Positions 58,741-64,000 of a DNA stretch of 64,000 nt are shown here, piece after piece. Every line of letters starts with the position of its first letter. The first letter of the stretch is position 1. The notes beneath the pieces were generated by a model that did not search any database, was not told the origin of the DNA, and worked only from the letters and a program-made list of their open reading frames with translations. The translations under genes and the position numbers were made by a program. This DNA comes from Verrucomicrobiaceae bacterium (GTDB lineage Bacteria; Verrucomicrobiota; Verrucomicrobiia; Chthoniobacterales; JAATET01). The DNA lies in contig JAIYAZ010000047.1 of assembly GCA_027488755.1 (NCBI GenBank), positions 31,982 through 95,981 on the forward strand. The letters are read 5' to 3'.

Positions 58741-59343
58741 TTAGCGGCGGAGGGGCGCCGGGGCCGCTTGCGCGTCGGGGGTGCGGACGCGGAGGAGGGC
58801 GAGGAAGCCGGCGGTGAAGAGGACGTCGCTGAAGAGGGAGGCGCGGAAGAACGTCCAGGTGGGCGGGAAGCCGGGGAGGCCGACGGTGAGGGCCTGGAGC
58901 CAGCCGGCGGCGGTTTTGGCGTAGGCGGGGTTGCCGAGCCAGGACGCGGTGTTGGTGGCGAGGTAGAAGAGGAGGGAGTTTGCCACGACGGCGGCGAAGA
59001 TGGCGGGCAGGCCGGCGTGGAGGCGGCGGAGGGTTTGGCCGCTGGCGACGGCGAGGCCGTAGCAGGCGTAGATGACGAGGGCGGAGGGGGCGAAGAAGGG
59101 TTCGCCGAAGTGGAGGTTGAGGAGGCCGTCGGTGAGGATGAGGGCGCCGAGCGGGATGGCGAGGGCGAGGGCGCCGGGCAGCACGAGGGCGCCGCAGAGC
59201 GCGAGGGCGGTGAGGGGCGCGAAGTTCGGGAGCTCGGGCAGGAGGGTGGCGCGCAGGAGGCGGAAGCCGGCGGCGAGGGCGATGAGCGCAATGGCCAGCG
59301 CGAGGAGGGAGCGGCGTTCGAGGCGGAGGAGCGGGGTGTTCAT
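58741..59343 (-). CDS. DUF6580/ECF S-component-like membrane protein, candidate cobalamin transporter
   Basis: A 200-residue protein with about six helices. The segment LPNFAPLTALALCGALVLPG followed by IPLGALILTDGLLNLHFGEP is typical of DUF6580 and resembles ECF-type substrate-binding S components such as the stand-alone B12 transporter BtuM. Cysteines at 50 and 94 could contact a corrinoid, but that is speculation. It is the third gene behind a cobalamin riboswitch, with a 4-base overlap with the pseudopilin gene. The position, not sequence alone, suggests B12 transport. An unrelated small-molecule permease is the alternative. Confidence 0.65.
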   Translation of the reverse strand: MNTPLLRLERRSLLALAIALIALAAGFRLLRATLLPELPNFAPLTALALCGALVLPGALALAIPLGALILTDGLLNLHFGEPFFAPSALVIYACYGLAVASGQTLRRLHAGLPAIFAAVVANSLLFYLATNTASWLGNPAYAKTAAGWLQALTVGLPGFPPTWTFFRASLFSDVLFTAGFLALLRVRTPDAQAAPAPLRR

Positions 59344-60107
59344 TTGAGGTATTGGAAGCTGCCGCGGGGCGCGAACCGGCCGATATTAGCAGCGGGCAGG
59401 CGCGGGTCGCGAGTGGATTCCTCGATGGGGAGGAATCCGCCGGAGCCGTCGGCGTAGGCGACGAGGGCGGCGCCGCCGTGGCGGAAGTGGATGGTGACTT
59501 CGCGTTCGTCGAAGCCGTAGAAGTCCTCGATCTTGGGCTTCGACGGGGAGGCGCCGCCCTGGAAGGTGTTGACCTGGGCGGAGGTGGCGAAGACGACGAC
59601 GCGGCCGGGGTGGGGGAGGTCCCAGTAGGACATGGGGGTGCTGCGTTTCGAGGCGATCCAGCCGCCGGCGAGGACGGCGTTGTAGCCGACGCCGAGGTAG
59701 CCATGGCGGAACTTGGGTTTGAGGGTGGAGCCGTGGAGGGCGAGGCTGGGGTCGGGGCGCATGGCCTTTGGCACGAAAGGGCCGAGCGGGCCGGCGGCGG
59801 GATCGAAGTCGCGGTCGCCCTCGGTGCGGCCGGGCTGGCGCTCGAGGCCAAACCACCAACGGGTGCCGATCCCGGGGCCACCGCCGGGCCCGATCCGCTT
59901 TTCGCAGAAGGGCCAGAAGCGTTGGTTGTTTTCGGCGAGGTAGGCCTGGGCGCCGGCGGAGAGTTGGCGGATGTTCGCGGTGGAGATGCCGAGCGCGGAG
60001 CTTTCGTAGGCCTTCCACGCGGCGGTGGCCACGACGGCGGTGAGGATGCCCAGAACGCCGAGGCAGACGAGCATCTCGAGGAGGGTGTAGCCGGCGCGGT
60101 TACGCAT
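59340..60107 (-). CDS. Pseudopilin-like protein with H-X9-DG motif
   Basis: A 255-residue protein. A type IV prepilin signal is clear: MRNRAGYTLLEMLVCLGVLG, with the conserved Glu at +5 after the Gly cut site and a long hydrophobic helix. Near the C-terminus HGGAALVAYADG fits exactly the His-nine residues-Asp-Gly motif of prepilin-processing-associated proteins of Planctomycetes and Verrucomicrobia. No secretion or pilus gene is near. It overlaps the PEP-CTERM gene by 8 bases and the DUF6580 gene by 4, so all three are translated together under the same riboswitch. Confidence 0.85.
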   Translation of the reverse strand: MRNRAGYTLLEMLVCLGVLGILTAVVATAAWKAYESSALGISTANIRQLSAGAQAYLAENNQRFWPFCEKRIGPGGGPGIGTRWWFGLERQPGRTEGDRDFDPAAGPLGPFVPKAMRPDPSLALHGSTLKPKFRHGYLGVGYNAVLAGGWIASKRSTPMSYWDLPHPGRVVVFATSAQVNTFQGGASPSKPKIEDFYGFDEREVTIHFRHGGAALVAYADGSGGFLPIEESTRDPRLPAANIGRFAPRGSFQYLK

Positions 60108-60762
60108 GGGAGCGGCGGCGGAGGAGGATGAGCAGCGCGCCGGCACCGCAGAGGAGCAGGGCGAAGGGGGCGGGCTCGGGCACGGCGGCGATGCCCATGG
60201 CGGGGGCGGTGCCGGTGAAGTCGTTCGGATCGTCGATGTAGCTCCAGCCGTCCCAGGCGTTGTTGGTGAGCGGGCGGTCGGCGAATCCGACGCTGGCGTT
60301 GGTCCAGGTGGCGGGGGCGGTTGCGGAGGTGGCGTTCCAGTAACTCCAGTAGCCGTTGGTGAAGCCGTCGCTGTTTTGGTCGAGCGCCGGGCCGTTGCCG
60401 GGGGTGTAGGTGATGCGGTCCACCGAGGGGCCGAATTCAGCGTAGGCGAGGATGTAGAGACTGAGTGCCACGTCCCCGGAGCCGTCGGGCTGGGGGTTGG
60501 TTGGCGTGGCGGGTGACGCGGCCTCGGCGATCCGGCCGGCGATGGCGCGGAACATGTCCTCGCCGGTGGCGGTGCCGGTCCAGCGGAAGCCCCAGACGTA
60601 GGCGTCGAGGCCGGGGCCGGAGTTCCAGTCGAGGACGAGGGCGGCGCGGTTCGAGCCGGAGCCGGTCCAGAGTTGGATGTCGTCGAAGGAGGTGACGACG
60701 GCGGCGGCGTGAGCGGGCAGGGTGAGGGCGGCGCAGAGCGCGGCCACGATGCGGGTGAGCAT
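60100..60762 (-). CDS. PEP-CTERM surface protein under a cobalamin riboswitch, candidate B12-binding protein
   Basis: A 220-residue exported protein. The signal peptide is MLTRIVAALCAALTLPAHA, and the C-terminus has VPEPAPFALLLCGAGALLIL followed by RRRSHA. The core has SNRAALVLDWNSGPGLDAYV and WGFRWTGTATGEDMFRAIAG. I recall similar segments in exported proteins of B12 loci of Bacteroidetes and Planctomycetes, from memory only. The ATG at 60762 is 7 bases after an AAAGGAC Shine-Dalgarno. An in-frame ATG at 60870 would hide the signal peptide. The gene is the first behind the riboswitch, so corrinoid capture is a reasonable hypothesis. Confidence 0.8.
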   Translation of the reverse strand: MLTRIVAALCAALTLPAHAAAVVTSFDDIQLWTGSGSNRAALVLDWNSGPGLDAYVWGFRWTGTATGEDMFRAIAGRIAEAASPATPTNPQPDGSGDVALSLYILAYAEFGPSVDRITYTPGNGPALDQNSDGFTNGYWSYWNATSATAPATWTNASVGFADRPLTNNAWDGWSYIDDPNDFTGTAPAMGIAAVPEPAPFALLLCGAGALLILLRRRSHA

Positions 60763-60834
60763 GGAGTTGTCCTTTCGGGAACCGGGATTTTTTTGGCGAA
60801 AGGACAGACCTTTCCCCGGGTGCGAAAGGACTCC
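60763..60834 (-). promoter_or_regulatory. Shine-Dalgarno-sequestering hairpin with two competing anti-SD copies
   Basis: On the minus strand GTCCTTTCG (60805-60797) pairs perfectly with CGAAAGGAC (60777-60769), which holds the Shine-Dalgarno of the PEP-CTERM gene. A second copy, GGAGTCCTTTCGC (60834-60822), can pair with CGAAAGGA plus CTCC with a 3-base bulge. This is a credible expression platform for the riboswitch just upstream. Confidence 0.6.
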
Positions 60835-60863
60835 CCCTGCACGGGCGCTGGCGCGGCGCCGTT

Positions 60864-60968
60864 GCTCCATCGCAGGAGCGGTGCGGTTTTCTCCGGCGGT
60901 TCGTAATCGGACTTTGAACCGTTGCGCGACAGTGGGGGAATTTCACCCCGCTTCCCTAGGCCGCCGGA
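60864..60968 (-). promoter_or_regulatory. Cobalamin riboswitch, compact class-II-like form
   Basis: The minus-strand core holds GGGAAG (60956-60951), GGGGTGAAATTCCCC (60949-60935), CACTGTCGCGCAACGGT (60934-60918) and AGTCCGA (60913-60907), in the order and spacing of cobalamin aptamers. A perfect 8-bp closing stem joins TCCGGCGG (60968-60961) to CCGCCGGA (60899-60892). Loop TCGCG (60929-60925) can kiss TGCGA (60874-60870) in the next hairpin GCTCC/GGAGC (60879-60864), like the L5-L13 contact. The 77-base aptamer lacks the large peripheral arms of class I, so it resembles the short env8 type. It lies upstream of the PEP-CTERM operon. Confidence 0.85.
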
Positions 60969-61044
60969 TTGGTAATGAGTGGACGAAGATCGATGGCGGC
61001 GCGGGGCCGCTGGGAAGAAGGTGTGCGGGAGCGGCGCGGGGATG

Positions 61045-61329
61045 TCAAGGGACGAGCGCGTCGACGCGGGCGGCGAGGGCGAAGTCGAGGTCGGTGAGGC
61101 CGCCGCGCGAGTGGGTGGAGAGGCGGAGGGTGACGCGGTTCCAGCGGATGTCGATGTCGGGGTGGTGGTTGGCGGATTCCGCGAGGTCGCCGACGGCGTT
61201 GACGAAACGGAGCGCGGCGGCGAAGTCGGGGAAGCGGAATTCGCGGCGGATTTCCGCGCCGTCGAGGTGCCAGCGTGGCACGGTTGCGAGGGCCGGCGGG
61301 AGGGCGTCGGGTGGGAGGCGTTCGGCCAT
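61045..61329 (-). CDS. phhB: Pterin-4a-carbinolamine dehydratase
   Basis: A 94-residue PCD/DCoH protein that dehydrates 4a-hydroxytetrahydrobiopterin after aromatic amino acid hydroxylation. The active-site histidines are in ESANHHPDIDIRWNRVTLRL, followed by STHSRGGLTDLDFALAARVD. Length is standard. No phenylalanine hydroxylase is in the window. It is divergent from cysK, and the riboswitch lies 76 bases beyond its stop. Confidence 0.93.
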   Translation of the reverse strand: MAERLPPDALPPALATVPRWHLDGAEIRREFRFPDFAAALRFVNAVGDLAESANHHPDIDIRWNRVTLRLSTHSRGGLTDLDFALAARVDALVP

Positions 61330-61410
61330 GGCGGCAGCGTAAAAGAAAGCCTTTGCCCGGGCAAGTGACGCTGTGTAGCGTCGGCTCTCCACCCCAATTT
61401 TCGCTCCGCC

Positions 61411-62376
61411 ATGGGCCGCATTTACAACAACATCGTCGAGACCGTCGGGCGCACGCCGCTCGTGAAATTGAACCGGGTCGCCGCCGGCCTGCCGGCCACC
61501 GTGGCCGTGAAGTGTGAGTTCTTTAATCCGCTCGGGAGCGTGAAGGACCGTATCGGCGCCGCGATGATCGAGGACGCCGAGGCCCGCGGGCTGATCAATA
61601 AGGACACCGTGATCGTCGAGCCGACAAGCGGCAACACGGGCATCGCGCTGGCGTTCGTTGCGGCCGCGAAGGGTTACAAGTTGATCCTCACCATGCCCGA
61701 GACGATGAGCCTTGAGCGCCGCACGCTGCTCGCGATGCTGGGCGCGAAGCTGGTGTTGACGCCGGGCGCGGAGGGCATGAAGGGCGCGATTGCGAAGGCA
61801 GAGGCGATTGTCGCCGAGACGCCGAACGCGTGGATTCCGCAGCAGTTCAACAACCCCGCGAACCCCGCGGTGCACCAGCGCACGACGGCCGAGGAAATCT
61901 GGGCCGACACGGACGGCAAGGTGGACATCCTCGTTTCGGCGGTGGGCACGGGCGGCACGATCACCGGCGTGTCCGAGGTCCTCAAAGCGCGCAAGCCGGA
62001 CTTCCGCGCCATCGCGGTCGAGCCGAAGGATTCGCCGGTCATTTCGCAGACCCGCGCCGGCGAGCCGGTGAAGCCGGGGCCGCACAAGATCCAGGGCACG
62101 GGCGCCGGCTTCGTGCCGACGAACCTGCACCTCGACATCGTGGATGAGGTCGTGACCGTGAGCAACGACGACGCTTTTGCGATGGCCCGCCGCCTCGCGA
62201 AGGAGGAGGGGTTGCTCGTCGGCATCAGCACCGGCGCTAACGTTCACGCGGCATTGCAGATCGCGCAGCGGCCGGAGAATGCCGGCAAACTCATTGTCAC
62301 CATCGCCTGCTCGACTGGCGAACGCTACCTCAGCACAGCGCTGGCCGAGGAGGCCCGCGCGCAGGTCGGCGCCTGA
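61411..62376 (+). CDS. cysK: Cysteine synthase A
   Basis: A 321-residue PLP enzyme that makes cysteine from O-acetylserine and sulfide. The N-terminus [16 protein letters not shown], catalytic K45 in [14 protein letters not shown], the substrate loop TSGNTGIAL at 72-80 and the phosphate loop [10 protein letters not shown] are all present, with [12 protein letters not shown] near the end. No CBS domain is fused, so it is a CysK/CysM type and most like CysK. Confidence 0.96.
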   Translation: MGRIYNNIVETVGRTPLVKLNRVAAGLPATVAVKCEFFNPLGSVKDRIGAAMIEDAEARGLINKDTVIVEPTSGNTGIALAFVAAAKGYKLILTMPETMSLERRTLLAMLGAKLVLTPGAEGMKGAIAKAEAIVAETPNAWIPQQFNNPANPAVHQRTTAEEIWADTDGKVDILVSAVGTGGTITGVSEVLKARKPDFRAIAVEPKDSPVISQTRAGEPVKPGPHKIQGTGAGFVPTNLHLDIVDEVVTVSNDDAFAMARRLAKEEGLLVGISTGANVHAALQIAQRPENAGKLIVTIACSTGERYLSTALAEEARAQVGA

Positions 62377-62394
62377 TTTTTCTTTTTTCGCACC

Positions 62395-63048
62395 ATGGCC
62401 ACGAATCCCCATCTCTCCACGCCGGCTTCCGACGAGCCGGAGTATGAAATCGATTCCTTCGAGCTCCTGTGGGAGCAGCACAAGGGCAAGATCATCGCGG
62501 GCATCGCCGCGGTGCTTGCCATCGGGCTCGGCGTGGGCGGCTGGTTTGCGTTCACGACTTCGCGGAATGCCGCCGCGGTGGCCGCGCTTTCCTCGGCCCG
62601 GACGACGGCGGATTACGAGGCCGTGATGGCGAACTACGGATTCTCGCCCGTGTCGGGCGATGCCGCGCTGCTGCTGGCCGGCAATCTGCGCGCCGAGAAA
62701 AAATACGATGCAGCGAACGACACGCTGCGCCGCTTCGTGGAGCGCCAGCCCGAGCATCCGCTCGCGCCGGTGGCGAAGGTGGCGCAGGCCGAGAATCTCG
62801 CGCTGATGGGCAAGACCGACGAGGCTGTAAAGGCGTTGAAGGCTCTCGCGCAGACGGACGCGGCTTCCTTCGTGGCGCCGTATGCGTTGAACGTGGCGGC
62901 GGAGCTGGCCTCCTCGCAGGGCAAGCGCGAAGAGGCCCTGAAGACCTACCGCGAGCTGGCGCAGACGTTCCCGAACAGCGTGGCCGCGCAAGTTTCGAAG
63001 CCGGCGGCGCAGGCGCTGGAGATGGTGCTGGGCTCGGCTCCGCAGTAG
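62395..63048 (+). CDS. YfgM-like TPR membrane protein
   Basis: A 217-residue protein with a cytoplasmic N-terminus, one transmembrane helix (about 32-54, IIAGIAAVLAIGLGVGGWFA) and a periplasmic set of tetratricopeptide-like helices (KKYDAANDTLRRFVERQPEH, KTDEAVKALKALAQ, REEALKTYRELAQTFPNS). The layout resembles YfgM, which binds the Sec translocon and periplasmic chaperones. It follows cysK by 18 bases. Confidence 0.78.
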   Translation: MATNPHLSTPASDEPEYEIDSFELLWEQHKGKIIAGIAAVLAIGLGVGGWFAFTTSRNAAAVAALSSARTTADYEAVMANYGFSPVSGDAALLLAGNLRAEKKYDAANDTLRRFVERQPEHPLAPVAKVAQAENLALMGKTDEAVKALKALAQTDAASFVAPYALNVAAELASSQGKREEALKTYRELAQTFPNSVAAQVSKPAAQALEMVLGSAPQ

Positions 63049-63054
63049 CGGCGG

Positions 63055-63876
63055 CTAGCCGAAGGCGAGCCGGGCGGACCAGGCGGGCGCGACGCGCGGG
63101 GCGGGTTCCGGCCTGCCGGCGGGTCGCGGGAGTTCCACGCCGGGCGAAATCTCGACGTCGCCGGAGTAGGCGCCGCCCTTGTCGACGGTCATGCCGCGGG
63201 CAAAGACCTGGCCTTCGAGGGCGCCGTGGCGGCCGATATGGAGGCGGCCGGCGCAGACGATGTCGGCTTCCACCGGGCAGCGGAGGATGATTTCCTCGGC
63301 GTAGATCGTGGAGGTGAACCGGAGGGGGCCGCCGCGGTCGATGAACAGGCGGCGGGTGCGGATGAGGGCGCGGCAGAGTCCCTCGCCGCGGAGACGAAGG
63401 GTGCCTTCGCAGGTGACGCGGCCGGCGATGCGGCCTTCCACGACGGCGTGGCCGCAATCCACCCGGGTGGCGTTGAGGAATCCGTCCTTTTCGATGTGGA
63501 CGGTGCCGCGGGTCTGCACGATGCGCGTGCTGTGCGTGGTGATGGTGATGTCGCGCAACTCAATGCCGGTGCCGCAGGCGGGGCATTGGGTGAAGGGCGT
63601 GGGCGGGGGGACGGTGTGCGTGTGGCCGCACTCGTGGCAGCGGATGGAGCGCGGGCGGCTGAGGCGGAGCTTTTCGCGGAGCCGTTCGGTGAGGTCGGGC
63701 TGGGCGCGGCGCGAGCGGATGGCGGTGCTCGCGGGGGGCACGGCCGGGGCGGGGGCGGCGACCGAGTAGTGGTCGCCGCAGCCGCGGCAATACGTGGAGA
63801 TCAACCCCCGCGGTTCCATTTGCACGAAACCGCAGTGGGGGCAGGAGGTGGGAACTTTCTTCGCGCTCCCGAACAT
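63055..63876 (-). CDS. Bactofilin-like polymer-forming protein with two N-terminal zinc ribbons
   Basis: A 273-residue protein. Residues 12-36 (CPHCGF and YCRGCGDHY) and 80-105 (CHECGHTH and CPACGTGI) form two Cys4 zinc-ribbon-like units. The remaining part, about 125-250, is a right-handed beta-helix repeat typical of bactofilins (GTVHIEKDGFLNATRVDCGH, CAGRLHIGRHGALEGQVFAR, GMTVDKGGAYSGDVEI). Bactofilins polymerise into cytoskeletal scaffolds that position cell wall enzymes. Zinc ribbons in front are uncommon. The start at 63876 is supported by MFGSAKKVPTSCPHCG. Confidence 0.85.
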   Translation of the reverse strand: MFGSAKKVPTSCPHCGFVQMEPRGLISTYCRGCGDHYSVAAPAPAVPPASTAIRSRRAQPDLTERLREKLRLSRPRSIRCHECGHTHTVPPPTPFTQCPACGTGIELRDITITTHSTRIVQTRGTVHIEKDGFLNATRVDCGHAVVEGRIAGRVTCEGTLRLRGEGLCRALIRTRRLFIDRGGPLRFTSTIYAEEIILRCPVEADIVCAGRLHIGRHGALEGQVFARGMTVDKGGAYSGDVEISPGVELPRPAGRPEPAPRVAPAWSARLAFG

Positions 63877-63914
63877 GAGTGACGTTTCGCCGGGGGCCGG
63901 CCGCGGGGCGCGGC

Positions 63915-64000
63915 CTAGGCGGCGAGGGGTTGCTTGCGCGGCTCGATCGGCGCGGAGGGCGATTTGAGCGCGGCTTTGTTGGGGGTGACTTCGGACTTGC
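63915..64000 (-). CDS. C-terminal end of a gene running off the window
   Basis: The last 28 codons of a minus-strand gene, ending KSEVTPNKAALKSPSAPIEP and RKQPLAA before a TAG. The basic, Pro-rich tail gives no family. Its position 38 bases upstream of the bactofilin suggests a shared operon, perhaps a second bactofilin, which is a guess. Confidence 0.5.
   Translation of the reverse strand, partial: KSEVTPNKAALKSPSAPIEPRKQPLAA

Noticed and set aside
61043..61048. TTGACA on the minus strand at the end of the pterin dehydratase gene as a -35 box for the riboswitch transcript
   Set aside because: No TATAAT-like sequence occurs about 17 bases downstream (CACACC is there instead), so the promoter could not be supported.

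Overview
This 64 kb window of GC-rich bacterial chromosome reads as a member of the Verrucomicrobiota, most likely near the Opitutus type. That placement is inference. It rests on PEP-CTERM surface proteins, a secreted protein of the kind I associate with TIGR02597, an H-X9-DG pseudopilin, fused SecDF, an IPISHLP-type heptamer repeat tolerated inside genes, and the overall gene mix. There is no rRNA operon, prophage, insertion sequence or CRISPR array. Coding density is high, and many genes overlap by 4 or 8 bases.

Left part (1-26.4 kb): a truncated LysR regulator diverges from dabB-dabA, a DAB-type inorganic carbon accumulation pair. Housekeeping genes follow: bioA, a CPBP protease, comF, accD, folC, rpe, tadA. 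A same-strand run then encodes an ECF sigma factor, an unusual glycoside hydrolase-glycosyltransferase fusion, queA and a GH43-like enzyme. Next comes a five-gene tripartite ABC export operon (permease, ATPase, adaptor, outer-membrane factor, SDR enzyme) with its TetR repressor gene upstream. Matching 13-base palindromes lie just before the repressor and the first operon gene. hemL, a universal stress protein, a vapBC toxin-antitoxin pair, rarA and a small membrane protein complete this part.

Middle (26.4-45.3 kb): tmRNA, an RRM protein, RNase III, tRNA-Val(GAC), a lower-GC pair of secreted proteins, a PQQ/sorbosone-type dehydrogenase, a stress protein, yajC-secDF with three hairpins between them, an MFS transporter, two tandem NHL-repeat propeller proteins, tex, an APC permease and small membrane or lipoproteins. 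The dehydrogenase and both NHL proteins end in the same C-terminal module.

Right part (45.3-64 kb): kdpABCDE for high-affinity K+ uptake (no kdpF seen), B12-dependent metH, a Kef-type antiporter, and then the most interesting locus. A compact class-II-type cobalamin riboswitch (minus strand, about 60864-60968) precedes three overlapping genes. They encode a PEP-CTERM surface protein, an H-X9-DG pseudopilin-like protein and a DUF6580/ECF-S-like membrane protein. I propose this as a B12 acquisition operon that supplies nearby metH. The shine-dalgarno of the first gene lies inside a perfect hairpin with two competing anti-SD copies. The window ends with a pterin dehydratase, cysK, a YfgM-like protein, a bactofilin with zinc ribbons, and the end of one further gene.

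Four heptanucleotide tandem arrays cluster in 51.2-56.9 kb. Two of them lie in frame inside metH.
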